Positions 16,914-26,905 of a stretch of 64,000 nt of DNA are shown one piece after another. Each line of letters starts with the position of its first letter. Positions within the stretch are counted from its first letter, which is position 1. The notes below the pieces were generated by a model, which was not told the origin of the DNA, did not search any database, and saw nothing but the letters and a program-made list of their open reading frames with translations. The position numbers were made by a program, and so were the translations under genes. The DNA lies in the NCBI RefSeq assembly GCF_014145665.1, contig NZ_JACHTD010000001.1:248001-312000 (forward strand). Reading direction: 5' to 3'. Origin of the DNA: Myroides sp. NP-2. Lineage in GTDB: Bacteria; Bacteroidota; Bacteroidia; Flavobacteriales; Flavobacteriaceae.

Positions 16914-19900
16914 TTGGGAGGTTTCTTAGTTTTTCACCGTAAGCTGGCTTTCTGTTTACTTTTTATTTTGTGTGGAGTCTTACCTGGACTTGCACAGCCT
17001 GTGGTATTGGATCAAGCAAACGATTCTCTGCCTCAACCCGCTTATGATTTTGGCAATATCGAACTGCCAGATCCAGAAATTATCAAGGAATCTTATCGCT
17101 ATGATCCACTAACGGATCAATATTACTATTCGAAAGTGGTGAGTGATTTCAATTTGAGTTTACCTCTTATTCTCACCCGTGCAGAATACGAAAAGATATT
17201 AATGCGCGCCGAAATGCGTCGCTATTTTGCCCTTAAATTCAACGCCGTTAATGGAACTTTAGATGATCCGCAGGCTCAACGCGATATGTTGCCGCGTTAC
17301 TACGTCAACTCCAAACTGTTTTCTGGCATTTTTGGATCGAATGAAATCGATGTTAGACCTTCGGGATCGGTTGAGTTTGACATGGGAATTCGCCATACGA
17401 AGCAGGAAAACCCATTAATGTCCAGCCGAAATAGAAAGTCTACGACTTTCGACTTCGATCAGCGAATTAGTATGGGATTGCAAGGTATGGTTGGTACGCG
17501 ATTGGCGGTGAATGCCAATTACGATACCCAAGCGAGTTTCGATTTTCAAAACATCATGAAGCTAGAATATAGCCCAGATGAAGATGATATTGTACAAAAA
17601 GTAGAAGTAGGTAACGTCAGTATGCCAATAAGCGGTTCTCTTATTCGAGGAGCGCAAAGCTTATTTGGGGTGAAAACAGAATTAAAATTCGGAAAAACAA
17701 CCATTACTGGGGTATTTTCTGAGCAAAAATCTCAAACTACGTCCGTCAATGCAGAAGGTGGTGGAATGTTGGAGGATTTTGAATTGTACGCCTTAGATTA
17801 CGATGAAGATCGCCACTTCTTCCTCTCTCAATACTTTAGAAGTAAGTATGATGAAGCCCTAAAAAATTACCCTTATATCAACTCACGTGTGCGTATTACC
17901 CGCGTTGAAGTCTGGGTGACCAATCGCTACAATCGCGTGAATCAAACTAACAACAACTTGAGAAATATCGTGGCGATTCAAGATTTAGGGGAAGGTTTTT
18001 TGCGCAATGTTAAACCGGAAAATATCTTCTCGCCTCGCGTGGATCCTGCAGCATTTGTGTTGAACAAAACTATTGATGCTCCCGTAGATAACAAAAATAA
18101 CCAATACGACCCTGGAAAAATTGGCAGTAACTATCTGACACCTTCCATTCGAACATCGGGGATTGGTGGAAGCGGGTTTACCAATAACGTACAGGAAGGA
18201 TTGGATTATGCCCGTTTGGAAAGTGCGAGAAAATTGAGTCCTAATGAATTTACCTTCCACCCGCAATTGGGTTATATCTCCCTTCAACAACGGTTGTCCA
18301 ACGATGAAATACTAGCAGTTGCCTTCCAATATACCATTGGAGATAAAGTATATCAAGTAGGTGAATTTGGAACCGATGGAGGTAGTTCAAATGAGCAAAC
18401 AAGTATTCCAGGGCAAACAGACCCAGAGGCACAGGTGCCTTTAGCGCAAGCTTTGGTCGTGAAAATGTTGAAGAGCTCCTTGACTTTAACGAGTGCGCCT
18501 GTTTGGAATTTGATGATGAAAAACATTTACCAAATTCCCAATGCGATGAATATCTCTCAAGACAAGTTTCGCTTTAATTTATTGTATACAGATCCGAGTC
18601 CGCTGAACTACATCAGTCAGGCGGGGGATGTTCCATTGCCAGAAGGAGTCGATCGTACACCGTTATTGAAAGTGTTTCACCTCGATCGCTTAGACTCATC
18701 CAACAACCCACAGAACGGAGGAGATGGATTTTTCGATTACTTGCCACAAGGAAGTGCAACTAATGGATTAGACCCATCAACAGGTAGTTTTGGCACGAAC
18801 AACAGCGGTGGCTATGGTGGGAATAACTCCTATGGAGGGGGCTATGGCAATAACTCCAATCGAAATCAGTACAACAGCAACTCCTTTGATGGAATTACTA
18901 TTGATGCCGTGAACGGGCGGATTATCTTTACTACTGTTGAGCCTTTCGGTTCGCATTTGTTTGATAAATTAAAAAATAAGGTAGATGAAGATTATGAAGT
19001 GTCTGCCTCTTATAACTCCAATCAAAAGAAATACGTATTCCGCGAATTGTATGCCAATACTAAATCATCGGCAATACGCAACCAAAGTAGCAAAAACAAG
19101 TTCCAATTAAAAGGGAAGTACTCAAGCGTTAGCGGACAAGGAATTCCTATTGGAGCATTTAATATTGCCCCGGGATCTGTAGTGGTTAATGCCGGTGGTC
19201 GAATTTTGTCAGAAGGCGTTGACTATACCGTTGACTATACCGGTGGTCGCGTGATGATTTTAGATGAAGCCCTATTGGCATCTAATACGCCAATTAATAT
19301 TTCTGTTGAGAATAACACCATGTTTGGCCAACAAACGAAACGCTTTTTTGGATTGAATGTCGATCACCAATTCAACAAAGATTTTAAAATTGGCGGTACG
19401 TTTTTGCGCTTGTCTGAAAAGCCAATGACGCACAAATCGATGTATGGACAAGAATCTGTGAATAATACGATCTGGGGATTCAACACACAATATTCGACAG
19501 AAGTTCCCTTCTTGACTCGACTAGTAAATAAATTGCCCAATATTGATACTGATGTTGAATCGAGAGTGTCATTGCGTGGAGAATTTGCGTACTTACAACC
19601 AGGAACGTCGAAAAATGACCAAATGAATGGAGAAGCAACCGCGTATATTGACGACTTTGAAGGCGCTCAATCTCGCATCGATATTCGCTCTCCTTTGGCT
19701 TGGAAATTATCGAGTACACCAGTGGGCTTCTTTAAAAAAGATAGCGACACTTATGAAGATCCAAATCAGTTGCCGCAGTCTATAGAAGATGGGTTCCGTC
19801 GCGGAAAATTATCGTGGTACACCATTGATCCAACTTTTTATGTGGGAGCAAAACCTACCGGAGTTGGTGAACGCGATATGTCATCTAACAGAACTAGAAG

Positions 19901-22900
19901 AATCTATAGCGAAGAGTTATTCGCAACAAAAGATATTGCCTATGGAGAAAGTAGGGTGATCACGACCTTGGATATGACTTATTATCCTGCAGAACGCGGT
20001 CCATATAACTTTAATCCAACCTATCTCAATAGCAGTAAATCAACTACTCCACGCAAAAACTGGGGAGGGGTAATGCGCGGATTGGCAACGACGAACTTTG
20101 AACAGGCAAATATTGAATTTGTGGAATTTTGGATCCTCGATCCTTATGTAGGTAGAGCCAATGACGTGATGCCAGATCGAAATGATGGAGAATTGCGCTT
20201 GAACTTTGGATTCATTTCGGAAGATATTTTGCGCGATGGATATAAACAGTATGAAAATGGTTTGCCAGGAGTAGGAAGTACAGTAGCAACCATTGAAACA
20301 ATTTGGGGTAAAGTTCCTGCAGCTCCTTCGCTAATTTATGCATTTGACGTAAATTCCGAAAGTCGACGCCTTCAAGATGTTGGATTGGACGGATTGAATG
20401 ACGAAGAAGAGAAAATTAAATTCAAAGACTTTGCAGGGTTCCCTGATCCCGCTGCAGACAATTTTGTACACTACTTGGATGCAGAAGGAGGAATCTTAGA
20501 GCGATATAAAGATTATAACGGGTTAGAAGGAAACTCACCTGTCTCTGGAACTAGAGGTGGAAATAATCAACCCGATGCTGAAGATATTGATGGTGACAAC
20601 ACCATGAATACTATTGATGCTTATTTTGAATACGCCGTAAAAATTAAAGCCAATCCAGAAGTTGGTGAAAATTATGTAACTGATATTAGAAATACAACCG
20701 CTCAATTAGCTGACGGATCTGTGACCCCAGTTCGTTGGGTCCAATATAAAGTGCCAATTGACGAAAATGGAAAGAAAATTGGAATGATTGACGACTTTCG
20801 ATCCATGCGTTTTATGCGTATGTATTTAACGGGATTTGAAAGCGATATTACCTTGCGTTTTGGAAGTTTGGATTTAGTGCGTTCAGATTGGAGAAGATAT
20901 AATGCAAGCTTACAAAATGACAAAGACAACAACCCTTTGCCTTTACAAGCTAATACAGGTTTTGATGTTACCTCTGTTGGGGTGCAAGACAATTACGACA
21001 GAAAACCTATTCCTTACGTAGTGCCACCAGGAGTAAAACGCGAACAGTATTATGTTAATAATACCATTGTAGCACAAAATGAGCAATCGCTATCTTTAAA
21101 AGTATATCCTGTAGAAGCAGGAAAAACTCCAGATGGATTAGCCCCAGGTGATTCAAGAGGGGTGTATAAAAACTTTAATTTGGACCTTCGTCGCTATAAT
21201 AAGTTGCGCATGTTTATTCACGCAGAAGCACTTGAAAATAGCGCTGTGCGTTTACGTGATGATGAAATGGTTGCCTTTATTCGTTTAGGAACAGATATTA
21301 CGGATAACTTCTATCAAGTGGAAATTCCATTGAAAGTAACCAATCTAGGTGAGGCAAATCCCGATTTGATTTGGCCAGAAGCGAATGAATTGGAACTGCA
21401 ATTAGAACTCTTAACTAAGTTGAAAGTTCTCTTTATGAATGAAGTTGGAAAACAAGAACGCTTAACGGATATTTTCTTTAAAGAAGAAGATGAATTGTCG
21501 AGTGGAGCTTCGCGACCAAATAAGTTGCGCTACGGAATAAAAGGAAATCCAAATCTCGGAAATGTACGAGTAATCATGATCGGTTTGCGCAATGACCTGG
21601 ATCGCTATGGAGCAACGGGAGATTTAGCTGGTGAGTTTTGGTTTGATGAATTAAGAATGTCCGATATGGACAATCAAGGCGGATGGGTAGCTACCTTGAG
21701 TATGGATGCAAACTTAGCAGACTTCGCCAATATTTCGGCAACAGGAACAAAGCGAACCATCGGATTTGGTGGATTAGAACAAGGACCAAACCAAAGAAGT
21801 AAAGAAGATTTTAAATCCTATAGTATTGTAACCAATATGAATTTGGGGCAATTACTCCCGAAAGATTGGAGAATCAATTTGCCGTTTAATTACGCTATTA
21901 GTGAGGAGTTTATTACGCCTGAGTTTGATCCAGCTAATCCAGATGTAAAGCTGAAAACGATGAAGTCAGTTTCCCCATCTTCCGCTATGGCTGAAGAAAT
22001 TGAAAAACGCGCAACGGATTATACCAAACGCAGAAGCATTAACTTCATTGGGGTGAATAAACAGAAAAACCCAGAAAGTAAAAAGAGAGTCTATGATATT
22101 GAAAATATCACCCTCTCACATTCCTATAATGAAGTGGTTCACCACGATTTTGAAGTGGAATCTATGATTGATCAGCAAACGCGTTCATCAGTAGATTATG
22201 CCTATAGTTTTGAAGCAAAACCAATAGAACCTTTCAAAAAAGTAAACTTTATGAAGGGAAGATATTGGCAAGTATTGAAGGATTTTAATTTCAATTATAT
22301 GCCTTCTAACATCATGTTTAGCAGTAATATTATGCGTCAGTACAATAGACAACAATTCCGCTTAATTGACGTGGAAGGAATTGGTTTAGATCCCTTGTAT
22401 AGACGTAACTATTACTTCAATTACAACTATGGATTCAATTTCGATTTGACCAAATCACTGCGTTTAAATTATGTAGGAGGAAGTAATAATATCGTTCGAA
22501 ATTACTACGATAGTCAGTATAATATTATTGAAAGTAGCACCATTTGGGATGACTATTTTAATACAGGAGAACCGAATCAGTTCACGCAACAATTGACGTT
22601 GAACTATGATTTGCCATTGAATAAGATTCCATTCTTGTCTTTTGTTCGTTCTACCTATGCGTATACAGGAACATACAACTGGCAACGCGCTTCTGATGCT
22701 TTTAGTCATATTGAATTTGACGGAATTGAATACGGGCTAGGAAATACTATTCAGAACTCCCGCAACCAACAGTTGAATACTACCTTTAGCATGGAAACTT
22801 TGTATCGCTACGTTGGTTTAGTAAAGACCAATAAAGCCAAGCGTTCACCTGCGAAAAAAGCAGCGATTGTGCCGGGGCAAAAAGTGGTACAAACCAAAGG

Positions 22901-24281
22901 GGATGAAAAAGAAGGAGCAGGAACGGCATGGAAAGATTTTGCTATCGGTTTGTTAACCTCCGTAAAAACGATTCAGATTAACTATTCCGAAAATAGCAGT
23001 ACTGTTTTACCAGGTTATATGCCAAGTGTTGGGTTCTTTGGAACTGCCAAACCAACGATGGGATTTGTTTTTGGAGATCAAGCAGACGTGAGATACCGTG
23101 CAGCAAATAGTGGTTATTTGACCGATTTTCCAGAGTTCAACCAAGAGTTTACACAAGTGACAAATAAAATGTTGAATTTTACTGCAAGTGTAAGCCCTAT
23201 TCCAGATTTAACAATCGACGTGACAGGAAGGCGAATGAAGTCCGAAAACTACACGGAGCAATTCCAGGTAATTGACCGTGAATACCAATCGCAATCGCCA
23301 TATAATTATGGGAATTTCAGTGTGTCAACCATTATGTTAGCTAGTGCATTCTCTAGTAATTCCCTTGAGTATTCAGCAGCTTTTGAAGAGATGAAAGAAA
23401 ACCGTTTGATAATCGCAAATCGTTTAGCTACAGCTAGAGGAATAGATATCAACGATCCAAACAACTTAGATAAGGATGGGTTCCCAATTGGATATGGCAA
23501 AGGAAATCAAGAAGTGTTGTTACCTTCTTTCTTAGCCGCTTATACCGGTCAAGGCGCTGGTAAAGTTTCTACGAGTATGTTTAGAGATATTCCATTGCCA
23601 AACTGGAATATGCGCTATACGGGATTAATGCGCATTCCTTGGATTAAAGATAAATTTAGAAGATTCTCCCTACACCATGGCTATACGGCTACCTATGCTT
23701 TGGGATCATTTACCTCTAACTTTGAATATCAGGCTAATCCAGATGAGATTAATCAATACGGAAATTATCCAGCTGAAACGGTCGTTAATAACGCAATTTT
23801 AACTGAGCAATTTAATCCGTTAATCCGCTTTGATTTAGAGACCAAATCGGCAATTAAAATTTTGGCAGAAATCCGAAGAGACCGTACCTTAGCATTGAGT
23901 TTCGACAACAACCTCTTAACGGAGACCACAGGACACGATTACGTGATCGGATTGGGGTACCGCATTAAAAATGTCGGTTTCAACTCGATGTATGCTAACA
24001 ATGGAATGGGAGGGCGTATTGAGAGTGATATCAATGTTAAAGTTGATTTAACTCTAAGCCAAAGAGAGACAATCGTACGTTATTTAGATTACAACAACAA
24101 CCAAGTGGGTGGAGGACAAAATATGTGGAAGCTTTTGATTACAGCAGATTATATGTTGAGCAAAAATCTAACTGCCATTTTCTTCTACGATCACTCGTTT
24201 TCTAAAGCAGTTATTTCAACTATGTACCCTATAACAAATATTCGCACGGGACTGACTATGCGATATAGTTTTGGAAATTAG
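16914..24281 (+). CDS. sprA: SprA, giant outer-membrane translocon of the type IX secretion system
   Basis: Forms the outer-membrane conduit through which T9SS cargo reaches the cell surface, and is needed for gliding in flavobacteria. Length is 2455 aa, as expected for SprA/Sov. A TTG at 16914 is the only plausible start: the ruvA stop is two codons upstream in the same frame and no in-frame ATG or GTG occurs before the signal peptide (residues about 9-28, LAFCLLFILCGVLPGLAQ). Family landmarks include the AYIDDFEGAQSRIDIRSP segment near residue 903 and beta-strand-rich sequence to a C-terminal strand ending YSFGN. Residues about 625-658 form a Gly/Asn/Ser/Tyr-rich low-complexity insert. Cargo encoded in this window includes the proteins at 41074-47100 and 59951-62893. 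Confidence 0.95.
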   Translation: MGGFLVFHRKLAFCLLFILCGVLPGLAQPVVLDQANDSLPQPAYDFGNIELPDPEIIKESYRYDPLTDQYYYSKVVSDFNLSLPLILTRAEYEKILMRAEMRRYFALKFNAVNGTLDDPQAQRDMLPRYYVNSKLFSGIFGSNEIDVRPSGSVEFDMGIRHTKQENPLMSSRNRKSTTFDFDQRISMGLQGMVGTRLAVNANYDTQASFDFQNIMKLEYSPDEDDIVQKVEVGNVSMPISGSLIRGAQSLFGVKTELKFGKTTITGVFSEQKSQTTSVNAEGGGMLEDFELYALDYDEDRHFFLSQYFRSKYDEALKNYPYINSRVRITRVEVWVTNRYNRVNQTNNNLRNIVAIQDLGEGFLRNVKPENIFSPRVDPAAFVLNKTIDAPVDNKNNQYDPGKIGSNYLTPSIRTSGIGGSGFTNNVQEGLDYARLESARKLSPNEFTFHPQLGYISLQQRLSNDEILAVAFQYTIGDKVYQVGEFGTDGGSSNEQTSIPGQTDPEAQVPLAQALVVKMLKSSLTLTSAPVWNLMMKNIYQIPNAMNISQDKFRFNLLYTDPSPLNYISQAGDVPLPEGVDRTPLLKVFHLDRLDSSNNPQNGGDGFFDYLPQGSATNGLDPSTGSFGTNNSGGYGGNNSYGGGYGNNSNRNQYNSNSFDGITIDAVNGRIIFTTVEPFGSHLFDKLKNKVDEDYEVSASYNSNQKKYVFRELYANTKSSAIRNQSSKNKFQLKGKYSSVSGQGIPIGAFNIAPGSVVVNAGGRILSEGVDYTVDYTGGRVMILDEALLASNTPINISVENNTMFGQQTKRFFGLNVDHQFNKDFKIGGTFLRLSEKPMTHKSMYGQESVNNTIWGFNTQYSTEVPFLTRLVNKLPNIDTDVESRVSLRGEFAYLQPGTSKNDQMNGEATAYIDDFEGAQSRIDIRSPLAWKLSSTPVGFFKKDSDTYEDPNQLPQSIEDGFRRGKLSWYTIDPTFYVGAKPTGVGERDMSSNRTRRIYSEELFATKDIAYGESRVITTLDMTYYPAERGPYNFNPTYLNSSKSTTPRKNWGGVMRGLATTNFEQANIEFVEFWILDPYVGRANDVMPDRNDGELRLNFGFISEDILRDGYKQYENGLPGVGSTVATIETIWGKVPAAPSLIYAFDVNSESRRLQDVGLDGLNDEEEKIKFKDFAGFPDPAADNFVHYLDAEGGILERYKDYNGLEGNSPVSGTRGGNNQPDAEDIDGDNTMNTIDAYFEYAVKIKANPEVGENYVTDIRNTTAQLADGSVTPVRWVQYKVPIDENGKKIGMIDDFRSMRFMRMYLTGFESDITLRFGSLDLVRSDWRRYNASLQNDKDNNPLPLQANTGFDVTSVGVQDNYDRKPIPYVVPPGVKREQYYVNNTIVAQNEQSLSLKVYPVEAGKTPDGLAPGDSRGVYKNFNLDLRRYNKLRMFIHAEALENSAVRLRDDEMVAFIRLGTDITDNFYQVEIPLKVTNLGEANPDLIWPEANELELQLELLTKLKVLFMNEVGKQERLTDIFFKEEDELSSGASRPNKLRYGIKGNPNLGNVRVIMIGLRNDLDRYGATGDLAGEFWFDELRMSDMDNQGGWVATLSMDANLADFANISATGTKRTIGFGGLEQGPNQRSKEDFKSYSIVTNMNLGQLLPKDWRINLPFNYAISEEFITPEFDPANPDVKLKTMKSVSPSSAMAEEIEKRATDYTKRRSINFIGVNKQKNPESKKRVYDIENITLSHSYNEVVHHDFEVESMIDQQTRSSVDYAYSFEAKPIEPFKKVNFMKGRYWQVLKDFNFNYMPSNIMFSSNIMRQYNRQQFRLIDVEGIGLDPLYRRNYYFNYNYGFNFDLTKSLRLNYVGGSNNIVRNYYDSQYNIIESSTIWDDYFNTGEPNQFTQQLTLNYDLPLNKIPFLSFVRSTYAYTGTYNWQRASDAFSHIEFDGIEYGLGNTIQNSRNQQLNTTFSMETLYRYVGLVKTNKAKRSPAKKAAIVPGQKVVQTKGDEKEGAGTAWKDFAIGLLTSVKTIQINYSENSSTVLPGYMPSVGFFGTAKPTMGFVFGDQADVRYRAANSGYLTDFPEFNQEFTQVTNKMLNFTASVSPIPDLTIDVTGRRMKSENYTEQFQVIDREYQSQSPYNYGNFSVSTIMLASAFSSNSLEYSAAFEEMKENRLIIANRLATARGIDINDPNNLDKDGFPIGYGKGNQEVLLPSFLAAYTGQGAGKVSTSMFRDIPLPNWNMRYTGLMRIPWIKDKFRRFSLHHGYTATYALGSFTSNFEYQANPDEINQYGNYPAETVVNNAILTEQFNPLIRFDLETKSAIKILAEIRRDRTLALSFDNNLLTETTGHDYVIGLGYRIKNVGFNSMYANNGMGGRIESDINVKVDLTLSQRETIVRYLDYNNNQVGGGQNMWKLLITADYMLSKNLTAIFFYDHSFSKAVISTMYPITNIRTGLTMRYSFGN

Positions 24282-24313
24282 TTGAATTTGTTTCGAAATC
24301 TATAAGATTATTA

Positions 24314-24321
24314 TACATTTG
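24314..24321 (+). promoter_or_regulatory. -7 promoter box for gcvH
   Basis: TACATTTG, exact TAnnTTTG match, 17 nt before the gcvH ATG; TTTG at 24287-24290 lies 23 nt upstream and could serve as the -33 element. Confidence 0.45.
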
Positions 24322-24338
24322 CTAAAAAATATTACAAA

Positions 24339-24719
24339 ATGAATTTACCAGCTAATTTAAAGTACACAAAAGACCACGAGTGGGTAGCTATCGAAGGTGA
24401 TATTGCTACAGTAGGTATTACAGATTTCGCTCAAAGAGAGTTAGGCGACATCGTATATGTTGAAGTAGAAACGTTAGATCAAACGTTAGATAAAGACGAA
24501 GTGTTTGGTACAGTTGAGGCTGTAAAAACAGTATCTGATTTATTTTTGCCTTTATCAGGAGAAGTAATTGAGTTCAATGAAGGGTTAGAAACAGAGCCAG
24601 AATTAGTTAACCAAGATCCTTATGGAGCTGGATGGATGATTAAAATTAAAATTGCTGATTCAAGCGAAGTAGATACTTTGTTGTCAGACGCTGAATATAA
24701 AGAATTAATTGGCGCGTAA
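24339..24719 (+). CDS. gcvH: Glycine cleavage system H protein
   Basis: Lipoyl carrier protein that shuttles the aminomethyl group between the P, T and L proteins of glycine cleavage. The lipoylated lysine is Lys63 in [11 protein letters not shown], and the N-terminal YTKDHEWV is the family signature. The 126-aa length is normal. The P, T and L genes are not in this window. Its last 11 nt overlap the TTG start of the following VanZ-like gene. Confidence 0.97.
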   Translation: MNLPANLKYTKDHEWVAIEGDIATVGITDFAQRELGDIVYVEVETLDQTLDKDEVFGTVEAVKTVSDLFLPLSGEVIEFNEGLETEPELVNQDPYGAGWMIKIKIADSSEVDTLLSDAEYKELIGA

Positions 24720-25095
24720 GGTATACTTTCTTGCCGGTCTGTTGTGGACGTGTTTCATTGTGTATGCATGTCTAGCAGAAGCAAGCACTATCCCTAAAAC
24801 GAGCTTTTTCAATATTCCAAATAGAGATAAAATTGCGCATTGCGCCTTTTATTTTGTTTTTTCACTGATCTGGTTTTTATTTCACAGTAAAAAAAATACA
24901 GATAGAAGGACAAAAAGAAGAATAGGAATAGTTATCTTTACTATTGCAACGTTCTTCGGTGGGTGTATCGAGTTATGTCAATACTATTTCACCAGTTCTA
25001 GAAGTGCTGAATGGGCAGATTTTTTTGCGAATTCTTTAGGAAGCGCAGTAGGAATTATATTTGGTTTATTTATAACAACGCATAAAAAAAAATAG
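24709..25095 (+). CDS. VanZ-like family membrane protein
   Basis: Small membrane protein of 128 aa with about four hydrophobic segments (roughly 7-25, 43-60, 72-92 and 104-122). The pattern [19 protein letters not shown] followed by [15 protein letters not shown] is characteristic of the VanZ-like family. Function is not established for such stand-alone members; the family name comes from a teicoplanin-resistance gene and does not imply resistance here. The start is a TTG at 24709, giving an 11-nt overlap with gcvH; no in-frame ATG is available before the first membrane helix. A terminator follows directly. Confidence 0.8.
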   Translation: MARKVYFLAGLLWTCFIVYACLAEASTIPKTSFFNIPNRDKIAHCAFYFVFSLIWFLFHSKKNTDRRTKRRIGIVIFTIATFFGGCIELCQYYFTSSRSAEWADFFANSLGSAVGIIFGLFITTHKKK

Positions 25096-25119
25096 AGCCC
25101 CAGTACTGGGGCTTTTTTT
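25096..25119 (+). terminator. Rho-independent terminator after the VanZ-like gene
   Basis: AGCCCC AGTACT GGGGCT is a perfect palindrome followed by TTTTTTT. It begins one base after the VanZ stop and ends about 24 nt before deoC. Confidence 0.88.
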
Positions 25120-25142
25120 ATTAATATAAAGTACTTACAACT

Positions 25143-25889
25143 ATGAGAGATTTGAGAGAATTTATGGATTCTACGTATTTGAAAACTGCAGAACAAGCGG
25201 GTTTGTCTGAAGTGGAGAATAAAAGAGTAGTAACCCAACTGATTCAAGAAGCCATCGACGAGCATTTTAAATTGGCGATGATTCGACCAGAAGAAGTAAA
25301 AGAGGGTAGAGTATTAGTTGATCAGCACAACGCCAGTGTTTTAATAGGTACAGTTATCGACTTTCCTTTAGGTGACGGAGGATTAGAAGCAAAGTTAGCT
25401 GAGGCAAAACAAGCGGTTGCTGATGGCGCAGATGAATTGGACTTTGTTGTGGATTATAAGGCTTTTCAAAACGGTTTAATCGATCAAGTGAAGGAAGAGG
25501 TTAAAGTGTGTACAACGTATGGTTTACAAGCTGGAAAAGTGGTGAAATGGATTATTGAAGTCGCCGCCTTGTCCCACACTGATATCATTAAATTGACCAC
25601 GCTGATCAAAAATGTAGTGTTGAGCAATTGCAAAGAAACAGATTACGACAAAGTATTCGTTAAATCATCTACTGGTTTTTTCAAAACAGAGGGCGGTAAA
25701 CCCAACGGTGCAACTATGGATACCTTGGTTCTTATGCTCGAAAACGCAGGCCCACTACCTGTAAAAGCTGCTGGAGGTATTAGAGATCGTGAAACGGCTA
25801 TTGAAATGATCACTTTAGGCGTTAAAAGATTGGGAACTTCTGCTGCAAAAGTTATTGTTGAGGGGACGGGAAGTACTGAAAATTACTAA
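25143..25889 (+). CDS. deoC: Deoxyribose-phosphate aldolase
   Basis: Cleaves 2-deoxyribose-5-phosphate to glyceraldehyde-3-phosphate and acetaldehyde in deoxynucleoside catabolism. The 248-aa TIM barrel carries the Schiff-base lysine Lys174 in VFVKSSTGF and the second catalytic lysine in VKAAGGIRD near the C-terminus; DFVVDYKAF includes the conserved Asp. No exact -7 box was found between the preceding terminator and the ATG, so its promoter is not resolved. About 90 nt separate it from cyoE. Confidence 0.95.
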   Translation: MRDLREFMDSTYLKTAEQAGLSEVENKRVVTQLIQEAIDEHFKLAMIRPEEVKEGRVLVDQHNASVLIGTVIDFPLGDGGLEAKLAEAKQAVADGADELDFVVDYKAFQNGLIDQVKEEVKVCTTYGLQAGKVVKWIIEVAALSHTDIIKLTTLIKNVVLSNCKETDYDKVFVKSSTGFFKTEGGKPNGATMDTLVLMLENAGPLPVKAAGGIRDRETAIEMITLGVKRLGTSAAKVIVEGTGSTENY

Positions 25890-25956
25890 AAGATTAAAAT
25901 AAGTGAATATTCAAAGCTCTAACAGATGTTTATAGGTGTAGTTCTAAAAATTGGAT

Positions 25957-25964
25957 TATATTTG
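25957..25964 (+). promoter_or_regulatory. -7 promoter box for the cyoE-cox block
   Basis: TATATTTG, exact TAnnTTTG match, 17 nt before the cyoE ATG. Confidence 0.45.
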
Positions 25965-25981
25965 CAACTCATTAAAAACAA

Positions 25982-26896
25982 ATGAAAACAGCTTTGAATA
26001 TTTCTTCTGAAAATAAACAATCGGTTTCTATCCTTAAGGAATTTAAAGAAATGACTAAGATGGGACTTGCCCTGAGCGTAGTGTTTTCCACTTTGGCAGG
26101 TTATGTTTTAGCAGTTCCGGATATTAGAAGCATCAATTATATGACCATTCTCGCTCTAGCAATAGGGGGATATTGTATGGTTGGAGCATCAAACGTGTAC
26201 AATCAAATCATTGAACGCGACTTAGATGCAAAAATGAACCGCACGGCCAACAGACCGATCGCTTCAGGTCGAGTTAAGCCAACACCCGCTTTTATTCTAG
26301 CAGTGGTGCTCACACTTTTGGGAATTGCAATCTTATATGCTATTAACCCCAAAACGGCCATGTTTGGCGCCATCTCTATCTTTTTATATACAAGTGTTTA
26401 TACGCCACTGAAAACCATCACGCCTTTATCGGTATTTGTCGGTGCTTTTCCAGGGGCAATTCCTTTTATGTTGGGATGGGTAGCGGAAACAAATAATTTC
26501 GGTATCGAAGCAGGAACCTTATTTTTAATCCAATTTTTCTGGCAATTTCCACATTTCTGGGCAATCGGATGGTTCTTGTATGATGACTATAATCGAGGGG
26601 GATTCTCGATGTTGCCAACAGGAAAAAAAGACAATAAAACACTAACGCAAATTATCTTATATACCATTTGGCTGATCATCGTTTCCATCTTCCCAGTGTT
26701 TAACGTGACAGGACGACTATACTTAACGCCGATCGCAGCTGGTTTGGTGTTGCTCGCTGGTATTTGGATGCTTACAGCAGCTGTAAAACTCTATAAGCAA
26801 AGAACAGATAAAGCCGCTCGTAGATTAATGCTAGTAAGTGTGACCTACATCTCGTTAATTCAGATTATTTACGTGTTAGATAAAATTTTACGATAG
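25982..26896 (+). CDS. cyoE: Heme O synthase (protoheme IX farnesyltransferase)
   Basis: Membrane prenyltransferase that adds a farnesyl group to heme b, giving heme O, the precursor of heme A for the oxidase. The 304 aa contain about nine transmembrane helices. The UbiA-family prenyl-diphosphate motif is seen as NVYNQIIERDLDAKMNRT near residues 76-93, followed by RPIASGRV; a second motif region is DDYNRGGFSMLP near residue 202. It opens an operon with the two subunit III-type genes (9 nt to the next gene). No ctaA (heme A synthase) gene is seen here. Confidence 0.95.
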   Translation: MKTALNISSENKQSVSILKEFKEMTKMGLALSVVFSTLAGYVLAVPDIRSINYMTILALAIGGYCMVGASNVYNQIIERDLDAKMNRTANRPIASGRVKPTPAFILAVVLTLLGIAILYAINPKTAMFGAISIFLYTSVYTPLKTITPLSVFVGAFPGAIPFMLGWVAETNNFGIEAGTLFLIQFFWQFPHFWAIGWFLYDDYNRGGFSMLPTGKKDNKTLTQIILYTIWLIIVSIFPVFNVTGRLYLTPIAAGLVLLAGIWMLTAAVKLYKQRTDKAARRLMLVSVTYISLIQIIYVLDKILR

Positions 26897-26905
26897 TTTA
26901 TACAA

